Source of the DNA: Dendronephthya gigantea
Taxonomy: Eukaryota > Cnidaria > Anthozoa > Malacalcyonacea > Nephtheidae
Direction of reading: 5' to 3'
DNA: 64,000 nucleotides
NCBI RefSeq assembly: GCF_004324835.1
Contig: NW_021163022.1
Coordinates: 1,364,001-1,428,000, forward strand
Positions 37,074 through 47,090 of the stretch are shown here, in pieces. Position 1 is the first letter of the stretch, and every line of letters begins with the position of its first letter. A program made the position numbers and the translations under genes. The notes under the pieces are model-generated. The model was not told the DNA's origin. It searched no databases and saw only the letters and a program-made list of their open reading frames with translations.

Positions 37074-40000
37074 TCAGGTGTTCTCATCTTCATGACCACA
37101 TATAAGTTCAATGTTTCGTCGTGCATCAACTGCAGCTTTACGTTTCGGTCGGAATTCCCTTGCCGTGGGATTCAATGGAATCTTCTCTTTCTCTTCTCGC
37201 TCGCAATGAAGTTCCATGGGGTAAAGAAATTGTATTGGCCTTTCAAGGAAGGATTTGCCTGCACGAAGCCTCACTCCTCGAACTACTGAATCTCTGCCTG
37301 ATATAAGCTTTTCAACGATCCCAATCTTCCACAACCCACGATTCTTTTCTTCGCCCTTGATTAGAACGACATCCCCCCGTTTCAGTTCTCTTTCTTTGAC
37401 GTTATGAGTTAGATTATGTCTTTCGCGAAGGGCTCTCATGTACTCTGCTCTCCAACGTTGCCACAATGCGTCTTTACATTTCTGTAAATATTTCGCCCTC
37501 TTACGTAGATCTCTTTCTTCAATATGCTCAGGCGATAACTCCATCAAGTAGTTAGCTTTTCCAAAAATCATCATGTTTGGCGTTAACACGGGTAGCTGGA
37601 TATCGTCTTCGCAGTAAGTTAGTGGTCGGTTGTTCAATATGATTTGGATATCTAGCATCACGTCTTGTAATTCTTTAAAAGTTAGCTTCGCAGATCCTAC
37701 GACCTTGTAAAAGGCTTGTTTAACCAGAGCAACCATTCGCTCGAACATGCCACCCCACCAGCTAGCTTTACTTAGATTGAACTGCCATTTCACTCCATGT
37801 TCGTTTAGATAACCATGTAGTTTCTCATTGCGTTCGATTTTCTTAATCCATCTAGAAGCAGCCACGAACGTTTTTCCATTATCAGATATGATTTTCTTTG
37901 GACGTCCTCTTGCTGCGATAAATCGTTTTAAACTCATCAGGAATTCTTCACAGCTCATGTCTGGCAGAATCTCTAGGTGGAGTCCTCGAGTTAAACTGCA
38001 GGTGTAGATAATCATGTATGCTTTACGATCAGCTCCCCCGTCGCGTTTATAGTAGATGGGTCCGGCGTAATCAACACCAGTAACCTCAAAAGGAATCTCG
38101 CCTTCAGTTCGTTCCTTAGGAAGGTTGCCTGGAGATGGAGCGGGTATTGGCGTTACGTGATATCTCTTGCATCCATAGCATTTACCTATGACCTTTTTCA
38201 CGAGACTGCGTAGTGTGGGGATCCAGTAATCATCGCGCACTTTGCTCATGGTAAGTCCAACACCGCCGTGAAGGGTAAAAAGATGTGCGCGTTCCACAAT
38301 CTTCTGAGATAAGAGATGCTTTGAAGGCAAATATACTGGATAAACTCCTTGAATTCTTCCCTTGCATACATAAATGCCGTCTTCGTTTTTCTGAAGATTC
38401 AATCGTTCACAGTGTTCTTTGAAATGATCAAATTTTTCACCGTCTTGTTGGGCTCGTCTAATCAGAAATTTCATTACTTCTTCGGTCTCTTCAGTTCGTA
38501 ATGGCGTGCGAATTTTTTCCTTTCTCCGACAATTGGCAGCAAATCTCTTCATCCATGCCAAGATCCGCACAGCTTTCCATAGAGATGTTTTAGCTAGAAG
38601 ATCGTCTACGGGATCTGATTTCCTTTGGAAGGTAGTTTTCATAACGGTCTTTACTGAGCGACTTTCAGACTCCGACACATCAGTGGGTTTAGTAACAATT
38701 TTCTCTGGCCATTCATCGGGAATATTTAGCCACGCCGGTCCGTTCATCCACGTTTCATTGGTTTGCAACTCACTTGCTCCTCTGCTCCCGATATCTGCTG
38801 GATTTTCTTGACTGGGGACGTGATTCCAAACAACTCCTTCTTTTTCGTTAATTTTTTGTACGCGATTTGCTACGAACTGTTTATATTTCCCTTGACCTTG
38901 GATCCACTGAAGACAGACAGTAGAGTCAGTCCATGCAAATACACCTCCAATGTGAAGATGACTCAAAACATTGACTACATTGTGTAGAAGATTGCTAAGC
39001 ATGTGACAGCTCACCAATTCCAGACGAGGAATTGTCAGATCTCGTTTAGCCAATCTCGCTTTCGAAATCAGGAACCCTTGACTAACTTTACCAGTTTGCT
39101 TGATAACTGCATAAATTACCGCACAACAACCAAGAAGACTCGCGTCTGCGAATCCATGCAGAATCAGTTCAACAATAAGACCGATTTCTCTTGGTATCGC
39201 TCTTGGCATCGTCAAACGGATAGGTAATTTCTTCAACCAGTTTTCCCATCGTCGTTTGAGATATTCTGACAGTTCGACATCCCATCCCAGTTTAGCATCA
39301 CAGATTTCCCGAAAAATTACTTTGGCTGTCAGCAAGATAGGAGATGCCAATCCCAGTGGATCATAAATTCTGGCTGTGGTTCTCAGAACAACTCGTTTCG
39401 TCACTTCGTTTTCGTGTTGCGGAAATGTCACTATCAAGGTGTCTTCTGCTTTGTTCCAGCCTAAACCAAGTAGTTTGGTTTCAGACGGGGTTGTTCCTAG
39501 ACTCTCCTTCGCGTATGTAGTCTCGCCATCATCCTGTACGTCACTTTCTAGTTCGGCAATGTTCGAATGCCACTTATGCAGCTCAAACGAACCTTCTCCG
39601 AGAATTTTAACAGCATCTTCTTTCATTTCTCTTGTTTCTTCTACCGTGTCTCCCCCGAGGTTTATATCATCTACATATGTGCCATCTTTGAGCTCTCGAA
39701 CACACGCAGGATAACCCTGTGAGTATTTCTCCAAATGAACGTTCAACGTTCCTCCAAGAATGAATGGACTCGGGCCCAAACCAAACATAACTCTTGTCAT
39801 TCGGTAAACGATCTCTTCTTTGCTTTGCAAGTTGTTAATCCACAAGAACCTCAGCGCATCACGTTCCTCTTCCTTGATAACGATTTGGAGGAATGCTTGT
39901 TTGATGTCTCCAGCTAATAGCACAGGTTTAACTCGGTTGCGCAAGAGTATATCCACCAACTTTCGTTGAAGTGGAGGGCCAATCTCTAAGCATTCATTCA

Positions 40001-42341
40001 GTGACGGACTTGTTTCATTTTCCTTCGCAGAAGCGTCGTAAACTATGCGAACTTTTGTTGATTTGGCTTCCTCTCGAACAACTGGTTTATGGGGAATGTA
40101 ATGTTCGTGGTGGTGCTTTTCTGATTGCGTTGGTGCGATTTCAACAATTCCTTGTTCCACTTGGTCTTCGATAATTTGATGGTATGTCTCAAGCAAGGTG
40201 GGCTGTCTCTCCAATCGCTTTTGCAGTGACTTGAATCTCGATCGCGCAACGTTAAGGTTAGTTGGTAGCTGTGAATGGCCAGCTTTCCATGGCAGTGCTG
40301 TTTCATACTTTCCATCTTCTCTCTGGATCAATTGCTCTTTGAATTCTTCAAGCACAGTTGTTTGGTCTCCTTCAGGTCGATCCTCAAGCCCCAAAACATC
40401 TAAACTACACAGTTCCAGGTAGTCTTCCTGTGTACTTCTTGTCAGCATCAAGTACGAATGTTTGGTTTCACGTCCTGGTGACATAATGGTCCACCCTAAT
40501 TTCGTCTTCTCACCTACCGGTTTACCGCTGTCCCCAACTTTGGCTGGCGTTGTTGTTTTGATTCGTGAATAATCACTCGCACCTAAGATCATGTGTACCG
40601 GTAGCGTCGGTTTCGAGTCAACATCATCCATCTTTACGCCTTCGAGATGAGGATTATTAGCAATAACTTCTCCATAACGTGGGTTTGGCAAGGTTAGCAG
40701 TACTGGTCGATCAACACAGCTCACTTCGGATGACATACTGAACTTTTTATCAACGCTTCCAATTTTAACACCGTAAATATCAATCTTCTTCGAAGTACTA
40801 TGCAACATCATCTCAATAGTTCGAATCTCCTGTCTGACCGGCTTCTTTTTCGTCAACTTCATCAATGTAGAAGAAACATACGAATTTCCCGATCCAGTGT
40901 CCAGAAGTGCGCGACATTTTACTCCATCAAGCTCAACAACTACAACGGGGTATATAACATTGGTTTGACTAGGTTGACACATTGCTGGATTTGGTTCGTT
41001 CTTGTCACAAATAGAAGTATGGTGTCTGCGTTGGCACTTATAACATTGGCTCTTACTCCTGCAATCTTGCGCTCTGTGTCTCTCTCCTGTACAGTTAAAA
41101 CACCGTCTCTTAATGCTTAGAATTCTCTTACGCTCACCGACATCAACCACTTTTGTACACTCTCCTGATTTATGGTCATCTTCACAATAGACACATTGAC
41201 GTTGTTTTGATTGCTCTTTAGTTGTAAACTGTTTATCCCTTGGCTTGAATTTCGGATGTTGGCCAGCATCTTTGTCTCCCGGTTGTAGTGGATTGCGTTC
41301 TACCCATTGCCGCAGAGCTTCGACAAGTTCAGTAAAAGTCCACTTTTTCCAGTCTCTGTCAGTTCGGATTAAATCTGCTCGAACACCCACTAATTTATCT
41401 AATGTCATTCGCACGTTGCCAACAACTTCTTCCAGTTTCCCAAGTGTCTCTAAAGCTTGAACATGTCCCAAAAGTTCATCGTAGAAGTTGTGAATCTTGG
41501 GTCTTGAAATTCCATGAATAACTGGCAGCGACAAAATTTCCTGAATATGTGAGTTCACTACTTCACTAGGATCTCCGTATCTTTGCTCCAAAAATTCCTT
41601 TGCCTTCTTATACCCAGCACTGTCAGCAGGTAACTTCTCGATCGTCGTGCGAACTTTGGGCGTGACAAGCTCTTTCAAATAAGAAAATTTGGCTTCATCT
41701 GGTATAGATGTTTGATCAATTTGAGTGGAAAAAATGCTCCAGAATCTTATCCAATCTAGATGTGTTCCTTCAAACTTCGATATTTTTAAATCCGGCAATT
41801 TTGGTTTTACTCGTTTCTTTTCCGTCATTTGCAGCTTCTTTTCCTCTAGTTGTAAAATAAATTGTTCTTCTCGGATTCTCTTCTTGTTCTCGGCTTCTTG
41901 TTCTTCTTGTCTCATCCATTCTCGAATAGCGCTTTCCTCTTTAAGTTTCTCATCGAGCGCCTTCTCCTTGCGTATGTTTTCATCATATTTTAATCTTTCA
42001 TCAAGCTTTTCGACGGCCATTTCGTAGGTTTCCAATTTTAACTTATTTCCTCGGGCCCATTCATCAATTGTTTCTTCACTCTCGTCGCCATCAATCTTTA
42101 AACACTGTATTGTTTCTATTAACCCATACGCATCGTCTAGTTTACCTTTAAGCAAAGTGTATTGTCTATTTACTTTGTCACTTCCAATTTCACTATCAAG
42201 AGCTTTGGCCGTTTCTCGGTTAAAATAAGCGAGCTTTTTCAACAACGAAGTAAATTCAGCTTCCTTCGATCCGATGTCACTTGATACATTCGCTTGTTCT
42301 GCTTGTGTTTCGGTATCTTGTCGCGTTTTTCGTGTTATCAT
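37074..42341 (-). CDS. BEL/Pao Gag-Pol polyprotein, single open frame
   Basis: One uninterrupted frame of 1,755 codons. Parts in order: a charged coiled-coil gag region, a DUF1759-type gag core (KLPDLKISKFEGTHLDW), Cys/His knuckles, a retropepsin-like protease (LLDTGSGNSYVSS), and a reverse transcriptase with a YVDD box. An RNase H region, an H2C2 integrase zinc-binding region, an integrase core (VTGVDYAGPIYY and IISDNGKTF) and a C-terminal DUF5641-like end follow. This order and the fused gag-pol frame are typical of BEL/Pao elements. It looks whole, with no breaks seen. Confidence 0.95.
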   Translation of the reverse strand: MITRKTRQDTETQAEQANVSSDIGSKEAEFTSLLKKLAYFNRETAKALDSEIGSDKVNRQYTLLKGKLDDAYGLIETIQCLKIDGDESEETIDEWARGNKLKLETYEMAVEKLDERLKYDENIRKEKALDEKLKEESAIREWMRQEEQEAENKKRIREEQFILQLEEKKLQMTEKKRVKPKLPDLKISKFEGTHLDWIRFWSIFSTQIDQTSIPDEAKFSYLKELVTPKVRTTIEKLPADSAGYKKAKEFLEQRYGDPSEVVNSHIQEILSLPVIHGISRPKIHNFYDELLGHVQALETLGKLEEVVGNVRMTLDKLVGVRADLIRTDRDWKKWTFTELVEALRQWVERNPLQPGDKDAGQHPKFKPRDKQFTTKEQSKQRQCVYCEDDHKSGECTKVVDVGERKRILSIKRRCFNCTGERHRAQDCRSKSQCYKCQRRHHTSICDKNEPNPAMCQPSQTNVIYPVVVVELDGVKCRALLDTGSGNSYVSSTLMKLTKKKPVRQEIRTIEMMLHSTSKKIDIYGVKIGSVDKKFSMSSEVSCVDRPVLLTLPNPRYGEVIANNPHLEGVKMDDVDSKPTLPVHMILGASDYSRIKTTTPAKVGDSGKPVGEKTKLGWTIMSPGRETKHSYLMLTRSTQEDYLELCSLDVLGLEDRPEGDQTTVLEEFKEQLIQREDGKYETALPWKAGHSQLPTNLNVARSRFKSLQKRLERQPTLLETYHQIIEDQVEQGIVEIAPTQSEKHHHEHYIPHKPVVREEAKSTKVRIVYDASAKENETSPSLNECLEIGPPLQRKLVDILLRNRVKPVLLAGDIKQAFLQIVIKEEERDALRFLWINNLQSKEEIVYRMTRVMFGLGPSPFILGGTLNVHLEKYSQGYPACVRELKDGTYVDDINLGGDTVEETREMKEDAVKILGEGSFELHKWHSNIAELESDVQDDGETTYAKESLGTTPSETKLLGLGWNKAEDTLIVTFPQHENEVTKRVVLRTTARIYDPLGLASPILLTAKVIFREICDAKLGWDVELSEYLKRRWENWLKKLPIRLTMPRAIPREIGLIVELILHGFADASLLGCCAVIYAVIKQTGKVSQGFLISKARLAKRDLTIPRLELVSCHMLSNLLHNVVNVLSHLHIGGVFAWTDSTVCLQWIQGQGKYKQFVANRVQKINEKEGVVWNHVPSQENPADIGSRGASELQTNETWMNGPAWLNIPDEWPEKIVTKPTDVSESESRSVKTVMKTTFQRKSDPVDDLLAKTSLWKAVRILAWMKRFAANCRRKEKIRTPLRTEETEEVMKFLIRRAQQDGEKFDHFKEHCERLNLQKNEDGIYVCKGRIQGVYPVYLPSKHLLSQKIVERAHLFTLHGGVGLTMSKVRDDYWIPTLRSLVKKVIGKCYGCKRYHVTPIPAPSPGNLPKERTEGEIPFEVTGVDYAGPIYYKRDGGADRKAYMIIYTCSLTRGLHLEILPDMSCEEFLMSLKRFIAARGRPKKIISDNGKTFVAASRWIKKIERNEKLHGYLNEHGVKWQFNLSKASWWGGMFERMVALVKQAFYKVVGSAKLTFKELQDVMLDIQIILNNRPLTYCEDDIQLPVLTPNMMIFGKANYLMELSPEHIEERDLRKRAKYLQKCKDALWQRWRAEYMRALRERHNLTHNVKERELKRGDVVLIKGEEKNRGLWKIGIVEKLISGRDSVVRGVRLRAGKSFLERPIQFLYPMELHCEREEKEKIPLNPTAREFRPKRKAAVDARRNIELICGHEDENT

Positions 42342-42459
42342 CTTGTTTAACGATGTTTGTTTACATAAAGCCGCATAAATATTTCCCTAACTCGTTTGAT
42401 TGTAAATCCCGTTTCACATTCGTCCCTGTATTGAAATATGTCCCTTCGGAGGTGCCCTT

Positions 42460-42713
42460 TGTGGTAGATTTTTGTTGTGTTCTCCACAACGAGAGAAAAA
42501 TCACCGCTTTATATAAACAAATAACTTTAATAATGAAGCTTTCTCTTTCACAGACAATCACAATTCTTTTACACTACGACTTGCTTTGCTAAGCATTGTT
42601 CTTATCACCTGTCAATCACCACTAAATATAGATGTTCAATTACTTATGTCTAATTATATTAATATTAATTATGGTTAATGTCAAATCCCTAGTTTTAACA
42701 TAAATTCCCGACA
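42460..42713 (-). repeat. BEL/Pao 5' LTR
   Basis: 254 bp, followed by ACTA (42,714-42,717). It lies upstream of the polyprotein in the element's orientation. Confidence 0.95.
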
Positions 42714-43376
42714 ACTAGTTTAGAATAACTCATAACTGAATATTGGATAGTTCAGTTGAATTTCTATAATTTTTCGTACAGGGCCACTGCTGCCGTTTCG
42801 TCATCGAGGGAGAATTAATTATTATACCACATAAAAACGTCTTTACAATTGAACAGTTGATATGGAGACAATTTCCTATATTCTTTATATCATATTTCAC
42901 TTTCACATCACCTTCCAGAAAACTCACACGATTAGAAACACACATTTCTATATATAGCCAAAATAATGATACAAATTAGGATACGGAATATTTCTGTGTA
43001 AAACTACTCCAGCCTACGGGCAAAAACTCATACTGTTAACATATACAGAATTAAAAAAAATGACGAATAATGAATCTTCTAGTGTAATATTACTTCACCT
43101 TCCAGGAAAACGGTAAACTGTTCAAACACTCGCTTCTATAATTGGAAAAAATCAAAAGATGTACAACTTTGGAGTTTAAATCAAAACGTCCAAATCGGAA
43201 ATTGTGATATAACGTGCTTGCGTGATATTGACTGGATTTCAATTATATTCAAAGGAAATAATAGTTCTTGATATTTAAAAAGAAAACTACAAAGACATTG
43301 ATAAGAGTAGCATTTAATACTAATATATATGCTAGAATATTGTTAAGTCACTGTATAAATAATCTTAAACAGCGGG

Positions 43377-43384
43377 TATAAATG
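43377..43384 (+). promoter_or_regulatory. TATA box of peptide gene B
   Basis: TATAAATG lies 96 bp before the ATG, in the same position as in gene A. Confidence 0.65.
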
Positions 43385-43472
43385 TATCCAAAACCGTGGC
43401 TGGATAACCCAAGTTCAGAAGTGAGAACCGACAGAAGACAACGAAAAATCTTAAGAAGAATAAGGTGCAGAG

Positions 43473-44946
43473 ATGAAGACATTGTATTTGTTACTTGCAC
43501 TTGGTCTGCTGTGTGCAGTGGTTTATTCAATACCAGTCGAAAATGACGAACCTTTTGAAAACAAAGAAGGTATACTTTAAAGATAGAAAATATAATTACT
43601 AAAGAAGATATAATATAAGCATAGTGAAATGTTAGTTGTTACCTCAAAGTTTTTCATCAATTACAGAGGATACCTATTTGTTCATTGATAATATCATTGT
43701 TAACCATGCTTAGTTTGACATGTATACTCATTTAGAAAAGATTTCCAAATGTGTTTCTTTCGGCGCTTTGTTGAAAGTAATGTTTTACATCCAAATATTT
43801 TGTTCCATGAAACGAATATCTGACGAAAACCATCAACCAGGAAAACTCGAGAAAGTTTCCAAACTCGCTTAGGCAACGCTATCACACTAGTCCACAGATT
43901 AATCTGATCGATGAATATTAATAATTAAAATGTCCAACGATGTTTGCTATACTTGATAGTAAGCAGATAAAGCAAATTTTATAATCCTTGTAGAGAATGA
44001 TGAAAATGCCCTAGAAGAAGACGAAGAAGACGACGAAAAGTATGTTTTATAAATCTCTTTTTACACACGATCGAAACATTTTCACTCCTAGAGAATTAAG
44101 TCTTTTTTAATAATATACTGTATATATATACTGGGCGTTTCAAGAAAACTATGTTGCATTTCCTAATCGGATATTAAACTGCGGATTGGTGGTGTTTCTA
44201 CTTATCTGCTAATGTCGTTTTTTCAGTGACGAAGCTCAAGCAGATGCTGCCTACCATGGATACGGCTATAAACGCAGAAGATATTATGGCCGCAGATATT
44301 ATGGCCGCAGATATTACCCGCGCAGATATCACGGCCGCAAATACTACAGGGGAAGATATGGCTACCGTTATGGTGGTCATGGTGGTCATGGTGGTCATGG
44401 TGGTCATGGCGGCCGTGGACCATATATATGATGGATAAATATGGCACGTGATTGTAAGTAAAGAGTTTAACCTCTAGTCTCGTTAGCAGTGATCATTAGT
44501 TTAAATAATACCGGACTATGTCTGCCAGATGAAAATAGAATGTACACTTTTTTGCGCCTTGATTCTTTGTATAGCAGTTCGTTTTAGAAGCTGTAATCAT
44601 TCACAACAACCAATGGTCTAATTTAACTGGGGAGGGGGACTTTTTGGGACACCCTGTTCAATACAAAACACCCAAAGACACAGAAATGATCAGTTCATTA
44701 AGCTATGGTGACTAGTAATTACATCATTGTTAATGACCATTCCCTTATTAGCATGCAGTAAGGGGATTTGTACTCTGGGGGGATATATGAGTTTCCTTCA
44801 TATTCGAATCTTGTTAGTTACATGTTTCATTTTATTTCTTGTTCAGGATAAATGACTGGACACACTGAAATGAATGGACACCACATCAATGATAGTTAAT
44901 TAGCGTGTAATTGTAACAGACTATTAAAACTTAGTTTTGCATTAAA
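43473..44946 (+). CDS. secreted cationic Tyr/Arg/Gly/His-rich peptide precursor, paralogue B
   Basis: Coding exons 43,473-43,569, 43,994-44,039 and 44,227-44,431 give 115 aa with consistent phases. Signal peptide MKTLYLLLALGLLCAVVYS; acidic region (ENDEPFENKE, then ENDENALEEDEEDDEN); basic tail starting YGYKRRRYYGRRYYGRRYY. The C-terminal end is a Gly-His repeat (GYRYGGHGGHGGHGGHGG), followed by RGPYI. The same 3'-UTR intron is present (donor 44,454, 22 nt after the stop; acceptor before 44,847), with ATTAAA at 44,923. The Gly-Gly-His run resembles shepherin-type antifungal peptides of plants (convergent composition, not homology) and could bind Zn or Cu. The upstream unit of this gene is split by the BEL element. 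Confidence 0.85.
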
Positions 44947-47090
44947 GATACCTCGTACTTTGCTGTTGCATGTGATTCGTATTTACTGCTTCACCCCACG
45001 ACAATGGTTGTTATCACGTTTCAACGACTTTTTATAGCCTTTAATTTAACAAGTTGCTGATGTTTGCAGGGTGTAGCACAACATTGTTGCTACCACTGAA
45101 AAACACTTGAGCTTTTTTGACCGTGTAGTTTTCCAACAAAGGACACGTTCAGTGGTAAATGTATAATCTTGGTTGTCATGGAAACAAACTCATCTTTGTT
45201 CTTACTTCATTCGTTTCCGTAATTGTTCTAGAAAAAAAATGGGAGTTTTTCGGTACTGTCGTCAAGTTACCAGCACGAAACATTTTCTCTTTCTATTCAG
45301 TCCTTAACCGCCACCTTTTCCCAAACAACGAAATCCATAACTATATATCCATTTTCTCTTTAACTTTATCTGGAAAGCTTTAGTTTTGAAAGGCAGGAAG
45401 AGCACAAGAATCACAACGTCATTTATGAACATAATATATATGTATCGTTTAAATTTCGATTCTTATAAATATTGTAGGGAATATACATATATTCCTTCTG
45501 GATTAGATATACGTGTTTATAGCATATTGATATAAAGGATTAACTCATAACCGCGAATAATTCAGTGTATGTCTTTCGTGCAATTGTGCAAAGACTATCA
45601 TTTTGTTTAGTCATGCAATGCAGGAAATTGAATGATCATGTGCACCTATTGAAGAACGTCTTTACAATTCTACAGTTGGTTGGTGTGGAAACAGCTGGTG
45701 TGTTGTAAAGTATTTGAGAAAAGTTGAAGAGTACTTGAAAATTGTGTCAAGTTTGAAGGGCTAAAGAAATTAAGTCGGTATAAACGTTAAAAATAGATTT
45801 ATTCGAGTGAGCAGTAAACAGTGCGTCTCCAGGCCGATTTTCGTAACCAAAGCTTATTTGTTCATGTATAGCCATAGGTGCATGTAGAGTTTTATTTTCT
45901 TCTGGGGGGGCTCAAACTTTAGATACATGATATCTAGCTAGCAACACCTTTTGACATTAGATACAATTAAATAAGACTTTTTCTCTTAATATATGGTTGC
46001 ATCGGTTCATGGTTTATATGGCCGATAGGCGGAGAAAATATTTACCATTGGTTATGACCTGTTGTCGGTAGTTATAAGTGTTCCATACCGCATGCTTTAG
46101 TTAGATAAAATAAAAGTGTGAAAAGTGACAACCTAAATGCATTTCTTATGGCTAGGCTAACTTAGTTATATACTTCATTTAAGCCGATCCCCTGCATCAC
46201 GAAGTCCCCCTGCATAAATAAGGATACACGGAAAGTAGTGGCTGCGGATCGAAATTCCGTATATCGCAGTTGCTTTTCCGAGTTGTTTGATATATTATTT
46301 TATGATACACTATAGTAGTAAAAGCATTTTGATTGGCTAATAGTTGACAAATAAATCACGCAATCACGCAAAATTCAGTTATCTGCTACCAGATAACTGA
46401 GTTATCTGCAAGTGAGCCTGAAGTGGTTAACAAGCGGTATTCATTTGAATGTATTTATGTATTAATAATTTATATATTTTTGGATGTTGCTATTAAATAA
46501 GGCTTTTCATTCGTTAATACTATGTTTACTATTCTTCAAATGTATAATAAAACAATTATTGAATTCAGTTTTTGTGATATGCAGAGTTATCAAGGTCTCG
46601 GTAAGCGTTATCAGACTCGCCTTTGGCTCGGCTGATAACGCTTAGCTACCTCGACCTTGATAACTCTGCATATCACAAAAACCTCATCCAATAATTGTTT
46701 AATATTCACTAGTAATACCGTTTCATGTGTACATAAGGATGCCTTTTCAAAGATTCAACATTGCTCCGATACAATTATTACCTTCTGGAAAGTTTCTAGG
46801 CCCCCATACTCTACGCCGCCTCTGTGTTATATGTGTAGCTACGTACTGATCACAAATCACCTAAAACTAAACTTTTGTTCTGTGAAATGGACAGAAAAAG
46901 AAAGCTGATTGTAGGGTAAATTAACATAAATTGCCATAATCAGTAATCAGAGTGAGCAGTTCTCGTTTTAGAGACAGTGATGTGATATAACTTACATTGA
47001 GTAATATATGTGTTTGGTGATGGGCCATAATATGTGCATTGATGTGCAATATATGCAAGACATGAAGACAAAAAATTACTTATATAATTA
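44947..47090. other. upstream-unit duplicates without a gene body
   Basis: It contains X-box-like motifs at 45,172 and 45,679, a block paralogous to 32,290-32,530, and a fold-back element at 46,310-46,690. No signal-peptide exon was found. Confidence 0.55.
46310..46690. mobile_element. fold-back/MITE-like element
   Basis: Inverted arms meet at about 46,625: TTTTTGTGATATGCAGAGTT (from 46,569) and its inverse AACTCTGCATATCACAAAAA (to 46,682). A shorter hairpin (ATAACTGAGTTATCTG) lies near 46,400. Non-coding. Confidence 0.6.

Larger units (their letters stand above)
36733..42717 (-). mobile_element. BEL/Pao LTR retrotransposon, looks whole
   Basis: LTRs at 36,737-36,990 and 42,460-42,713 (254 bp each, TG...CA ends) are identical by eye, and both sides carry the 4-bp target duplication ACTA. 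The element is in minus orientation. A purine-rich tract lies just inside the 3' LTR (about 36,991-37,005). Identical LTRs point to a very recent insertion. It lies in the upstream region of peptide gene B. Confidence 0.96.
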
